From Prorocentrum cordatum (lineage: Eukaryota > Sar > Dinophyceae > Prorocentrales > Prorocentraceae): a stretch of 64,000 bases of DNA. Positions within the stretch are counted from its first letter, which is position 1, and every line of letters begins with the position of its first letter. Below the pieces are notes generated by a model. That model saw only the letters and a list, made by a program, of their open reading frames with translations. It had not been told where the DNA came from and ran no database searches. The stretch lies in the NCBI GenBank assembly GCA_963575745.1, contig CAUYUJ010009602.1:325001-389000 (forward strand), in the 5' to 3' direction. Of this stretch, positions 1 to 9,799 are shown piece by piece. Position numbers and translations under genes: made by a program.

Positions 1-41
1 AGTAGTAGTAGTAGTAGTAGTAGTAGCAGTAGTAGTAGTAT
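1..41. repeat. (AGT)n microsatellite
   Basis: Near-perfect AGT/GTA triplets with one CAG interruption run from the window edge, so the true length is unknown. Confidence 0.9.
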
Positions 42-61
42 TTGTAGTTGTTGCCGAAGCC

Positions 62-110
62 CCCCCCTTCCCCCTCCTTCTCCTCCTCCTCCTCCTCCGC
101 CTCCTCCTCT
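62..110. repeat. CTC-rich pyrimidine tract
   Basis: A C-run followed by CTC/TCC triplets lies directly upstream of the relict spliced leader. Read in the downstream frame it would encode a poly-Ser stretch, which I treat as non-coding. Confidence 0.8.
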
Positions 111-111
111 T

Positions 112-132
112 TCGTAGCCATGTTGGCTCAAG
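112..132 (+). other. relict dinoflagellate spliced-leader sequence
   Basis: These 21 bases match the invariant dinoflagellate spliced leader except at two positions: the first base is T instead of C, and one T of the central T-run is G. The 3' half, TTGGCTCAAG, is perfect. In dinoflagellates the leader is added to mRNA by trans-splicing, so a genomic copy joined to coding sequence marks a reverse-transcribed, re-integrated mRNA. The coding frame of the LINE-like ORF1 begins inside it, because the T-to-G change creates the ATG at 120. Confidence 0.75.
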
Positions 133-1496
133 ATTCTTGCATTCTGGGGGGTTCGCGCCTCCTTGCCAGCAGGGATACTGCTAATCCGCGGCAGGCAAGG
201 CAGTTTTGCCTGGCAGTGCTTTTTGGTTTTCACTGTGGGATCTGGGCCCCCACACCTGCAGTAGCTTCCCCATCTCTCTCGCTTCATTATGTTGCAGCTG
301 GGGCGGCCACGAATGACGCAGCGAAGAAAGTCATCAAGACTGTTCCAAACACCACCCCTCGCAGTGCTCGTCTTCAGTTTCGCTCTGCTGGCACTGGTGC
401 GTCCTCGCCCGCTGCGACGTCTTCTGGCAGCGGCCCCGAGATGAGCAAGCTTGGCAGCGACCCAGATGGGGAAATGTCCGATGAGCAGATCCGCATCATC
501 TGCGCTGGCTTGCTCAAAGAAGACTCGGCAGCATTGCAGGTTCAGTTCGAGTCCTTGGTCTCGTCCACGGTCACGATCACAGTCCAAACGGATGCAAAGT
601 ATATCACGGATGCATTCACGAAGAATGTTGAAGAGTGCCCCAAGAAGTGCCAAGATGACTTCCAGAAGATTGGCACCAAGCTCGATGAGCGCATCACCGC
701 TGCCGTTGCGCCGCGTATTGGTGATCTTCGGCGTGAGCTCACGGGATGGATCGATGTTATTCCTGCACAATTGCAGCAGCAGGCCAACCGCGTCAATGGA
801 CACGATGAGCTACTTGCACTGATGGCTGCACAGATCAGGAAGGTTGAGGAAGCACTGGTTGGTGCCAACTCGCAGTCATCGCGCCCAGTTCAAGTTCGTT
901 CTTCACAGTTCGACAGGGACACGGACGGCACGATCATACGTGTGGCGGCGGGGCAACTGGCGTCTAAGGCAGATGTATTTACCGTTCTCGTTCCCTGGTT
1001 GTCTGAGTCTGGTCTTGACGCTGAGAGGTGCGAGCTCCAGTCTGCCGACCCCCTCTCCAAGCAGTCCGTTCTCCAGTTCACGGGCGCTGCTGACCTCGCT
1101 GCCCGCCGGGTGGGCAAGGCGCTGCAATCGCTCCGCGGCAGCGACGGTCTCTGGCGTCAATTTGCCTCGGCAGCCCATGGCGGTGGAGGAGAACTTCGCC
1201 TCGCGTGTCTCGGGGCAAGAACCCGCGAGGTCAAGCTCGAGATCCTCGGCCGCACGACGACGATGGCGCTGCAGACGGAGTCGCGCGGCCACAAAGTCTT
1301 CTTCGATCGCGATCGTGGCCGGGCACCCATGGGCTGGGGCGCGCTGCGCAAGATCGAACCGACGCAGGGTCAGGAGAAGGCCGACACCATGTGGAGCCAG
1401 GCGACGATCCGCAAGCTGGGCTTATCCAAGCCCGACCTCGTCTCGTGGACCAGCTCGATCTTTGAGCCTGATGCCGAGCCGGAGTGGTGTCTGTAG
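120..1496 (+). CDS. LINE ORF1-like protein (putative RNA-binding, retroelement)
   Basis: This 458-residue open frame starts at the ATG made within the relict leader; an in-frame ATG further upstream lies in the CTC tract and is not credible. The N-terminal ~100 residues are Ala/Ser-rich. Residues ~125-260 are rich in charged heptad-like sequence (repeated Lys/Glu with Ile/Leu/Val), compatible with a coiled coil. Residues ~280-370 (after DGTIIRVAAG) have the alternating strand/helix pattern of an RRM-like fold. The C-terminal part contains a GWGALRKIEP stretch. A coiled coil followed by an RNA-binding fold is the usual layout of LINE ORF1 proteins, and the RT lies 1 kb downstream on the same strand. 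The family call is inference. The frame is intact, but the partner ORF2 is not. Confidence 0.55.
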   Translation: MLAQDSCILGGSRLLASRDTANPRQARQFCLAVLFGFHCGIWAPTPAVASPSLSLHYVAAGAATNDAAKKVIKTVPNTTPRSARLQFRSAGTGASSPAATSSGSGPEMSKLGSDPDGEMSDEQIRIICAGLLKEDSAALQVQFESLVSSTVTITVQTDAKYITDAFTKNVEECPKKCQDDFQKIGTKLDERITAAVAPRIGDLRRELTGWIDVIPAQLQQQANRVNGHDELLALMAAQIRKVEEALVGANSQSSRPVQVRSSQFDRDTDGTIIRVAAGQLASKADVFTVLVPWLSESGLDAERCELQSADPLSKQSVLQFTGAADLAARRVGKALQSLRGSDGLWRQFASAAHGGGGELRLACLGARTREVKLEILGRTTTMALQTESRGHKVFFDRDRGRAPMGWGALRKIEPTQGQEKADTMWSQATIRKLGLSKPDLVSWTSSIFEPDAEPEWCL

Positions 1497-1545
1497 CCGT
1501 TTTGCGAAGCTATCGCCGAGGTTTACATCGCAGGTGCTCTACGAC

Positions 1546-4500
1546 ATGAGCCCGGTTGGTGACATCAATTTCACGACGCGGAGTTGTCGGGCGCTTCTCC
1601 AGTATGAGGGGGCGCATGCTGCTGAGAAGCTTGGGCGTTTGACCAGGTTGCGCCTTGGCCCCGCTGTCGCATCGTTTCAAGAGGTGCACCAAAACGAGGC
1701 ACGGCTCGGAATCTTCTTGCAAAGTGCTCTTCGAAGGGGCTCTGATTTTTTCGATCTTTTGCCGCGAGGGTCGCATCCGAGGGGGCGTCGCCACGATCGC
1801 CCCAAGGATCCTGATTCCAGGTAATCCCACCCCTGCTCTCCCTCGGGGCGTCTCCTCCTCCCTCTCTGCCCCCCGAGTAGCGATTGCCAGCGAAAACACA
1901 TAGATAATTCATGGGAATGCGCATGATCACGAGCTCACGGCAGCTCAAGTTCGGGACGCGTGCAATCTTACATCCAGGAATCGGGCCGAATCAGAAGCTA
2001 ATCCTGAGGGCTGTTTAACGGTTGTCGCGGGTGGTTTAAATTTTGCGCCTGAGGAAAACTGAGCTTCGCGCAGCCATCGGAGGCCCAAAGATACGCTCGG
2101 CCACTGCACGCGCAGGCGCCGAAATGGCGTGACATTCTCGATTCGCCCATTGAGATATCGCCGGCGGCCGCCACCCATTTCGATAAACAGGCGGATGTTG
2201 TTGCAGCTAATGATAGACGTTGGTGCTCTTTGCCTAGCTGGATGATTGCGCAAGTTTACTCGCGCGCCCGAGCTGCGGGCAACCCCGAGGAGCTTCCCAG
2301 AGGCAAGGCGAGTGACCACGCAGCTCTGGCGGCGTCGCTTCTCCCCCGCAAGGTCGCGAATGAGTTCGGTCGCCCCACCCCGGGGCACATCGCGAAGTCA
2401 TGCCTATATTTGTCTGTTTTCGAGAAATACATCGCCGCGAAAGAAAGTCATTCATTTGAACAGCATGCGCCCCCCCCCCCCCCCGTCGCCTTGAAAGGCG
2501 CAGGGCCGAGTTGATGTTGAGCTCGCGCGAGGCGGCCCCCGACTTTGTTGAGATTCGCGGTGGCCAGGTGCGCTTGTGCCATTCCGCCTCGCCCCGGCGC
2601 CGGTCGAACGAAGTGCAACTTAAAGCTGCTGATCTCGATCGTGCTTCGGTTCGAGCTCGCCCCGATCAAGCGCGCGACGTAGGCTCGAGGGCCCGTCTTC
2701 GGCGGCAGCTCCAAGCCATCGATCGTCGAGCTCGTCTCTGGGCCCCGTTTTCCAGGAGATTCATTCTGAGAGCTAACGCGGTGGATGGGGCAAGGATGGA
2801 GGATGCTGCCGATCGCGCTGCTGCCTTTACTTCGCATCGGGGCTCGGTACTTGATCGGAAACCATGGCCTGCTCAGTCTGCCGCTGCCTACGTCGATCGC
2901 TTCGTGAAGCCCGTCAACTTCGATGACTGCCCGCCGCCGTCGCATGCTGCCCTGAAGAAGGTTGCACTTCTAGTTAGTGATTCCGCTCCTGGAGTGGACC
3001 GACTGCGCTACGCTGCCTGGCTTGCTCATATTTCTGGGCTTCTTCTACTGCGCGACGTCCTCCTGCGGGCGCTGTCGGGCAGTGGCATCTTCTTGTCGGA
3101 GAGCGTGACCTTGCAGGCCTTCCCGCCGAAGGGCGAGCTCGCCTCCGACACGGCTGATGGCGAGTGCGATCGGGAAGCGAATGCAGCTCGAGTTTGGGAT
3201 CCGAAATACCAGTATAGATATGTTGACTGCGATTGTGAAGTATGCCATTCGTCGCCCTCCGGGCCGTTTTGTTTCCGGGGACCAGCGCGGCATGATGAGA
3301 GGCCGCAATTTCTGCATGAATTTCTTGGAAGTTGATGCGTTATCCCGCACACACGCAGCTCGGCCTGAAGCCGATGATGATTGCCCGGTTCTTGATGCTC
3401 TTGATTACGGGTACATGTCCCCTAGCTTGTCTCAGGCGGTCGCAATGCTCGCGCTTGTGAGGATGGGATGCCCGCCAGCGCTTATTGGTTCCACCGCTTT
3501 AAAATGATGTCATCCAGGGTGTGATCGCGATCCAGGGTTTCTTGAGTCATGCGTTCTGGATCCGTTCAGGCACTATCCATGGGGGATGCGCTCTCGGGGC
3601 CCTTGTTCGCCGTTGCCATGTCGCCCGCGTCGGTTGACCCCCATGGCTGCTTCGAGGGCAAGTGGCCTGGTATCAACCGAGCCTGTGCTGATGACCTTGG
3701 CGGCGCCCTCAAGATGCTCAGGTGCCTAATCCAGCTCTTCCGCGTCATGAATATCACTGGGAAGATTGCCCACCTGAAATTAAAACCGACGAAATGGGTT
3801 ATTGTTCCAATTTCTGGCAGGTTCACCGCTGATCTCAAGATGAAGGTCCAGAGGTTTTTGGACGAGTTCATCCCATCCTGGAGTCAGTTCCGCATTGGGG
3901 GTAAGTTGTTTTACCTGGGGATGCGGGTGGGCCCTGGTGCCTCTGAGGATGATTCCTGGGCACTTCCGACATCGAAATATCGCATCCGCTGCGCTGCTGT
4001 TGGTCGCGGACCGACTCCTGTCTCTTCGTCGGCAGTCTTGTGCAGCACGCGCTGTACTTCGGTGCTGAGCTATGTGATGCAGTTATTGCCGATGCCGAGG
4101 TCCCTGAAGCAGATTGACTTAGGTTGTCGTTCACAGGTCTTCAGGCTCCCCTTGGGGAATTCTACGCATGCAGATTGGTTGCATCTCAATGAGTTCCATG
4201 GGCCGCAAGTGTTCCCTCTAGAGGTTTCGAGTGCTGCGGCGATGGCGAGAATTGCGATACACACACTGCCAGGACGTGCTCGAGTCTTTCGCTGGCCGCG
4301 TGCTCAGAATGACAGCGCGGCGAGGGCCGACGAGCTTCGATTGACGACGCTGCCCGCTGGTCGACTTTCTCCTGCACACTGGAAGTCGACAGCATATGTC
4401 GAGCATATGGCTGCCGCCGCCCGTGGATCGTCTTCTGAGCTGTGCTTGGAGGCCGCCCGTGTCCGCAGGATCCCCAGAGTCCCTCTCGAGGCCTATAAGC

Positions 4501-4870
4501 CCCAGCGGGCCGCGAAGATAGCTTGCGCTCAGTGTTGGCGCTCGCGCTCTGTGGATAAACTTCTGGGGTCTCGCTTGTGCAGGCTGCTTCCTTCCAGAAC
4601 CCAAGAGATCGCTCGTGAGGACTTTGTTTCTGTCCGCCAGGTTTTAAATGAGGTCCCCTCGTCATGGGCTTGGTCCTGGCTCCGCACAGTTTCTGGCGGC
4701 TGGTTGACCAGCCATCGCATTCTGCATGCCCGTGGAAAACTCTCGCGTCCGCATGGCTGCGTGGATTCACCTGACTCTTTGTGACACTACTTATGTTACC
4801 CCAAGTTAGCTTGGTCCGTTGCCCGATCCCTCCGCTCTCATCCTTTATGCCTCGACCCCCGTCAATCGTT
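1546..4870 (+). pseudogene. broken LINE ORF2 (endonuclease remnant, reverse transcriptase, Cys/His tail)
   Basis: Pieces of a LINE polyprotein lie in several frames. Around 1660-1720 an ASFQEVHQNE stretch resembles the QExHG motif near the start of APE-type endonucleases; the rest of that domain is absent. From 2511 an RT N-terminus follows, with PGVDRLRYAAW at ~2988 and the finger motif FPPKGE at ~3120. A frame change is needed near 3330 and another near 3505. From 3549 the frame holds a motif-B remnant (GDALSGPLFA), the catalytic CADD at ~3685-3696, then the thumb and connection region. It ends at TGA 4782-4784 just after GGWLTSHRILH. The next codons (HYLCYP) still align with the homologous knuckle of the copy at 15.5 kb, which has CGA where this copy has TGA. 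This is a dead copy. Confidence 0.75.
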
Positions 4871-5061
4871 TCGGGGTCCCTGGATATTGCACCGCCCCCA
4901 TATTAGAAGAAATATTTGTCGCCTCGCACACGTATCACCAGCTCCGTTTCCTTCCTCCCGAGGTCCTCCTCCTCCCTGGCACGGCGCATGACGCCGCTCG
5001 CGCAACTGTCCGCGCCCTACGCCTTCCTGCACAGGCAGGACTGCGCGGGGGCGGGTAGGTG

Positions 5062-5120
5062 GGGACGTCGTCGTCGTCGTCGTACGCTTGCCTCCTCCTC
5101 CTCCTCTTCCTCCTCCTCCC
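5062..5120. repeat. GTC and CTC triplet tracts
   Basis: (GTC)n at about 5067-5084 is followed by CTC/TCC triplets to 5120, between the LINE 3' remnant and the fold-back element. Confidence 0.8.
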
Positions 5121-5298
5121 GTGTATTCTTCCACCATCGACGCCCAGCCGAACCTCGGCCCCAGGCAGCCGCCCCCCGGCGGCCCGCGCGGCGCCCGCCG
5201 CGCGGCTCGGCCCGCAGCGCGGAATTCGGCCCTCCGGCAGCCGAAGGCCTCACCGAAGCGGGCCGAGGGCCGCCGAACCCAGAGTTCTGAAGTCGCCG

Positions 5299-5455
5299 AG
5301 CACGTTCCACTACTCGCAAAGTGCCTATTCGCAAACGTCCGAGAACAAAAATACACAAAACCCAAAAAAAAAGTTTTGATGCATTATATCGTAGATCCCC
5401 CGCGGGGGATCCAGGCCATTTGCGAACAGTTACTTTGCGAGAAGTGGAACGCGCT
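5299..5455. mobile_element. 157-bp fold-back (MITE-like) element
   Basis: The left arm (5299-5335) and right arm (5419-5455) are 37-base inverted repeats differing at about six positions, for example CGTTCCACTACTCGCAAAGT against the complement of ACTTTGCGAGAAGTGGAACG. The ~83-bp centre is A-rich and includes a perfect 18-base palindrome (5394-5411, GATCCCCCG and its complement). There is no coding capacity. Short size, long terminal inverted repeats and lack of coding fit a non-autonomous DNA element; no target-site duplication is obvious. Confidence 0.6.
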
Positions 5456-5520
5456 CGTCTAGAGCCCAGGGCTCTGAAGGGCCGCCGTGTCCAGAAGTCC
5501 GAGGATCTGATGTTGTTTCA

Positions 5521-5670
5521 TCCGGCGGTTTTTCTTGGACGTCGGCCTCTGGGGCCCTTGTCCTCGGGCCCTGGGAGCATCAGAAACGGATCCGGGACGA
5601 AGGACCACACCGAGAGAAGGGGTCGGGGCCATTGGGGCCGTGGATTCACAAAATCAGATTGGCAGATGTC
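5521..5670 (+). repeat. dispersed repeat A, copy 1
   Basis: This is a ~150-bp GC-rich unit found at least seven times in the window in both orientations. Shared landmarks in order are TCCGGCG, a GGCCTCTGGGGCCC block, a GGGCCC hairpin, ATCAGAAACGGATCCGGGAC, GGGTCGGGGCC, and a terminal CAGATGTC. It directly precedes the GT-rich tract. Confidence 0.7.
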
Positions 5671-5674
5671 AGCG

Positions 5675-7447
5675 TCGTGTGTGCGTGTTTGTATGTGTTG
5701 GCTGTCCATGTATGTGCGTGTCTGTGTGTGTTGTGTGCTGTGTATGTGCGTGTGCGTGTGTGTGTGCGTGTGTGTGTGTGTGTGTGTGTGCGTGCGCGTG
5801 TGTGCGATTGTGTGTTGTGTATATATATATATAACTAAACATATAATGTGTGTTGTGTGCGTGTTGTGTGTTGTGTGTGTGGTGAATGTGTGGTGTGTGT
5901 TGTGTGATGTGTGATGTGTGTGTGGTTTGTGTGTGTCGTGTGGTGTGTGTTGTGTGTTGTGTGTTGTGTGTGTTATGTGTTGTGTGTTGTGTGTGTTGTG
6001 TGTTGTGTGTTGTGTGTGTGGTGTATGTTGTGTGTTGTGCGTGTTGTGTGGTGTGTGGTGTGTGTTGTGTGTTGTGTGTGTGTGTTTTGTGTGCTCTGTG
6101 TGTTGTGTGTGTTACGTGTGTTACGTGTGTTACGTGTGGACTGTGTGTGTGTTGTGTGTGTGGTGTATGTTGTGTGTTGTGTGTGTTGTGGTGTGTGGTG
6201 TGTGGTGTGTGTTGTGTGTTGTGTGTGTGTTCTGTGTGCTCTGTGTTTTGTATGTTACGTGTGTTACGTGTGTTACCTGTGGTGTGTGTGTGTGTGGTGT
6301 GTTGTGTTGTGTGTGTTGTGTGTTGTGTGTGGTGTGTGTGGTGTGTGTGTGTTGTGTGTTGTGTGTTGTGCGTGTTGTGTGCATTGTGTGTGCGTGTGCG
6401 TGTGTCTGTGTGTGTTCGTGTGTGTGTGTGTTCGTTTGTATGTGTTGTGCGTGTTGTGTGGGTGTCGCGGGATGCGTGTGTGCGTGTGTGTGTGTGTGTC
6501 TGTGTGTGCGTGCGTGTGTGTTTGTGTGTGTGCGTGTGCGTGTGTCTGTGTGTGTGCAGCTCAGTGCGTGCGCATCTCAGTGCAGGCGCCGGTTCCCCCC
6601 CTCGGCGCTCCCCTGCCGCAGTCGGCGACCCTGAGTGGGCCCAGCTTCCTCTCTTCCTGTCGCGCAGGGGCTCCTCCCCTTCTTCCGTGCATGGCGGCCT
6701 TAACTTGCATACAGCGTGTCCCCTGTTGCCATTCCGCCAGAGCAGTCACCGTCTGCCCAGCCGCCGACGCAAAAGTGTGTGTGTGTGTTGTGTGTGTGCG
6801 TGTGTGTTGTATGTTGTGAGTTGTGTGTTGTGTGTTGTGTGTGTTGTGTGTTGTGTGTGGTGTCTTGTGTGTTGTTTGCGTGATGTGTTGTGTGTTGTGT
6901 GTTGTGTGTTGCGTGCGTTGCGTGAGGAGTGTGTGTGTGTTGTGTGTTGATTGTGCGTGAGTGTTGTGTGTGGTGTGCGTTGTGTGTTGTGTGTGGTGTG
7001 TGGTGTGTTGTGTGTGCGCGTTGTGTGTGGCGTGTGTTGTGTGTGGTTTGTGACGTGTGTGCGTTGTGTGTGTATTGTGTGTCATGTGTGTTGTGTGTTG
7101 TGTGTTGTGTGGTGTATGTTTTGTGTTGTGTGTGTGCTGGTTGTGTGTTGTGTGTTGTGTGCGTGTTGCGTGTTGCGTGTTGTGTGTGTGATGTGTGTGA
7201 TGTGTGTGATGTGTGTGTGCTTGGTGTGCCTGGTGTGTGTGTTGCGTGTGTTGTGTCTGTGAGTTGTGTGTGTGTTGTGTATGTTGTGTGTGTTGTGTGT
7301 GCTGTGTGTTGTGTGTGGTGTGTGTTGTGTGTGCGTGTGTGTGTTTTGTGTTTGTTTGTGTTGTGTGTGTGTGCGTGTGCGTGTACGTGTGCGTGTGCGT
7401 GTGCGTGTGCATGTGCGTGTATGTGCGTGTTGTGCGTGTGTGTTTTC
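5675..7447. repeat. GT-rich low-complexity tract with higher-order duplication
   Basis: About 1.75 kb is composed of GTGTGT interspersed with TGTTGTG words on the plus strand, including a TA run at ~5820-5832. A block with a triple TTACGTGTG motif occurs at ~6109-6140 and again at ~6253-6280, showing segmental duplication inside the tract. Unique sequence interrupts it at ~6557-6775. All long Cys/Val-rich or His/Thr-rich frames here are artefacts. Confidence 0.9.
6557..6775. other. unique island inside the GT tract
   Basis: About 220 bp of complex, GC-rich sequence is flanked on both sides by GT repeat. I see no convincing coding content or inverted ends. It could be an insertion or the original flank between two separately expanded tracts. 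Confidence 0.5.
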
Positions 7448-8230
7448 GTTGTCACGCCTTCCTACCGCTTCGCCTTCGCAGGGCCTTTTGCGACCCCTCC
7501 GATTCCCAGATCCGCTTGGATTTCGGACTTCGATTTGGGTTCCTATGTTCAATGTATGCCTACTAGCCTGCTGATTTCCGCCGAATCGACTTCTCCAGAC
7601 TCGGCTGCCGATGTTTGCCGATCTGATTCATGTCGATCGCCGATCCGACTTATCGACTCGATTCCGGTTCTCTTGCTTTCGTACTTGTTCCTTGTCGCCT
7701 TCGTGCCTCAATTCGCTCTCGGTGCACCCCACCTTCAAATGAAACTCCCGAGAGTTCAAATTCTGACGTTGCCCTGGTCCGAAATCCGTCTTGCCTCTGC
7801 TCTTTCCCGCCCAATCCGGCTCAATCTTGCTTAATCCGCGGCCTAATCTGGCGTAGTAACCCCCGAAGGAGGTTGAATTTTGCTTAGTCCTTCCGACGGA
7901 GACCTCCCAGCAATTGCCTCCTAACCCACCGCTTGCTGACCAGCGTCCAACTGTCTTGGGCCACTTGGCACCCGCGGATTTGAAGTGTGTCTTTGTTGTC
8001 ACGGCGCGGGCCCTCGGTGGTCTGTAGGGCCTTGGCTCAAGGCTGGCCTTTCACCCTGAGGCGGTTTGTTGACAGCCCTTGGGGCTCCTAGGCTTCGAAC
8101 GGTGCCTCCTGGCCCCGTGTGTGGCTGTGGCAGGGAGGGCGTTGACCTCAACCAACAACAGCCCCTGGGGCCAGCAAGGCCCCCATCAAGGCCGAAGAAT
8201 GCCGGAGACGGTTTCCGCTGTGGCTCCTCT
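7448..8230. other. no gene recognised
   Basis: Moderately GC-rich unique sequence with recurrent short CGATC/CCGA words near 7500-7700. No frame carries recognisable motifs. A TTGGCTCAAG string at 8032-8041 matches the 3' half of the spliced leader but the 5' half does not. Confidence 0.4.
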
Positions 8231-8231
8231 G

Positions 8232-8352
8232 GCGTCAACGTCCCGAGCCTTTCCGAGCCTCCCGCCCCGCGGAGCTGAGCGACATGCTTTCCGCCCGCAG
8301 GGCATAGCGCGTCGCCGGGGCCGCCGCCGCGACACGCAAAGCAAGAATTTCA
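8232..8352 (+). repeat. dispersed repeat B, copy 1
   Basis: A ~120-bp stretch from GGCGTCAACGTCCCGAGCC through CCGCCGCCGCGACACGCAAA recurs at 60207-60330 in the same orientation with roughly 75-80% identity by eye. Function is unknown. Confidence 0.65.
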
Positions 8353-8570
8353 GTTCGGCCCTTTGGAGATCTGGGGCGCCTGGGAACTCGGCTGGTCGGC
8401 GGCTGTCGGCCTGGGGGGCCCGCCAGGGCCGCCGTCAACATGGAGGTAAACGGGTCCTGAGGGAAACGGGTCCTGGACCCCGGGGCCTTCCCCGGGGCAA
8501 GTGCTTCATCCTGACCCGTTTGGGCACCGAAAGCCCGAAAACGGCAAGAAGAGCACAGGACCCGTTCCCA

Positions 8571-8728
8571 GACATCCGCCGATGTTATGTTGTCAATCCG
8601 CTGCCCCAGAGGTCCCGAGGCCCCGAGCCCTTCCAGAGGGATTGCTTCTCGTCCCAGAGCCGTTTTGGATGGCCCCCGGGCCCGAGGGCGGGCCCCGGAG
8701 GCCGAAACGCTGGAGAAAACGCCGGATG
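8571..8728 (-). repeat. dispersed repeat A, copy 2
   Basis: Reverse-orientation copy, starting GACATCCGCCGATG and ending GCCGGATG, with the same GGGCCCGAGGGCGGGCCCC hairpin region as the other copies. Confidence 0.7.
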
Positions 8729-9158
8729 TAAGAAACCATATTCTCTTCGGTATCGTTTAACCGATCCCCACCCCGATCCCCATCCAGACCCCCCGCGTCC
8801 TTGCACCCCAGTTGAGGAGACACACACACACACACACCTCGAAACCCGAAGGGAACGGCTTGTAGCCCCACCTAGGGGGTCAAGCGGCCACTGGGGCCCA
8901 GGCCACGTTCATGGGGATAGGGGTCGGTTAAACGATGCCCATATCCTCGGACCCCTGGGTTTCTCCCATGGCAGGGCCGATCGGCTGGGCAGCCGGCCGC
9001 TGGCCATCCGGCGGCCGCCGAAGGCCCTGGGGCGGAGCCGATGGCGGCGCGGCTCGGCGGGCCCCGTGCTCGCGGGCGCGCTGCTCGCGCTGCTCCGCGC
9101 CTGCCCAGCTCCGCGCAGGCGGGAGGGGGGGGCTTGGGCGGCAGCCTTCCAACACACA

Positions 9159-9205
9159 TGGGAGGAGGAGGAGGAGGAGGAGGAGGAGGAGGAGGAGGAG
9201 GAGTG
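9159..9205. repeat. (GGA)n microsatellite
   Basis: Uninterrupted GGA triplets follow the anchor GGCAGCCTTCCAACACAC at ~9133-9150. The same anchor, inverted, adjoins a CTC tract at ~16839. Confidence 0.9.
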
Positions 9206-9213
9206 GAGGAGGA

Positions 9214-9447
9214 TCAAGCAGTGGCGAAGCGTCCTGGCTCGCCTATAGCCCTACCAAACAATGTTCTAAGAACCTCTTGTGGTTTCCACGACATGTTCTT
9301 AGAACAGTTCTGGCGGATCCTGTCTTGTTTTTTATTACATCGGGCTTATGCTCTAAGAACATTGTTTTGTGATTAGAACATTTTTTGGTTCTAGGAACAC
9401 TTCGTGGTACGACTATAGGAATGCCGAGACGGTCGGTCCCTGCTCAA
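9214..9447. mobile_element. MITE-like element, copy 1
   Basis: A ~234-bp non-coding element shared with 55245-55477. Its two ends are inverted repeats over ~58 bp: CCTATAG near the left end pairs with CTATAGG near the right, followed inward by TACCA and GTTCTAAGAA motifs. Internal GTTCTTAGAAC palindromes repeat. It sits inside (GGA)n, with GGA repeat on both sides, so it probably inserted into the microsatellite. Confidence 0.7.
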
Positions 9448-9483
9448 GAGGAGGAGGAGGAGGAGGAGGAGGAGGAGGAGGAG
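9448..9483. repeat. (GGA)n microsatellite, right flank of MITE
   Basis: GGA triplets resume immediately after the MITE-like element, matching the tract on its left. Confidence 0.85.
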
Positions 9484-9611
9484 AAGGACCAGTGTAAACC
9501 CAGGGGTCATCAACGATGTTGGAACTAACCCTCCCTCCAAGCTCTCTCTTCATTGGCCCCTACAACGGTTCATTTCCATTGAGAGCACTGGCTCGTTGGA
9601 AGACAGCCGTG

Positions 9612-9790
9612 TGAAGATCCTGAAGCATGCCAAAACATTGTTCTCGTGATTTCAACGCCGCAGATCAACCTGACTGCTGCGTCCTGACGATCCGGAATCG
9701 TGCCAGAACGCTGTTTTGGGGATTTCAACACCGCGAATCAACATAACTGCTGCGTCCGCGTAATCCTAAATCCTTCCGAAACACCATTCT
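9612..9790. repeat. ~85-bp direct duplication
   Basis: Two diverged copies share GATTTCAAC, CGCAGATCAAC/CGCGAATCAAC, CTGCTGCGTCC and a final CCGRAAC-type end. They lie directly upstream of the 83-bp array and may be divergent members of it. Confidence 0.5.
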
Positions 9791-9799
9791 TGCTGCGCT

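Larger units (their letters stand above)
112..4870 (+). mobile_element. decayed LINE-type retrotransposon copy
   Basis: The order on the plus strand is relict spliced leader, ORF1-like frame (120-1496), a short endonuclease-like fragment, and a broken RT frame. The RT retains a finger region, an ADD catalytic motif and a C-terminal Cys/His knuckle. The 5' end is set by the spliced leader. The 3' end is only where similarity to the 14-16 kb copy fades. Most of the endonuclease is missing and the RT is frameshifted, so the copy is dead. Confidence 0.7.

Noticed and set aside
5886-7834. Very long Cys/Val-rich forward and His/Thr-rich reverse open frames
   Set aside because: They are translations of the GT/CA repeat, which lacks stop codons in most frames.
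8021-8044. Third possible relict spliced leader (TTGGCTCAAG)
   Set aside because: Only the 3' ten bases match; the 5' half needs gaps and no coding frame follows.
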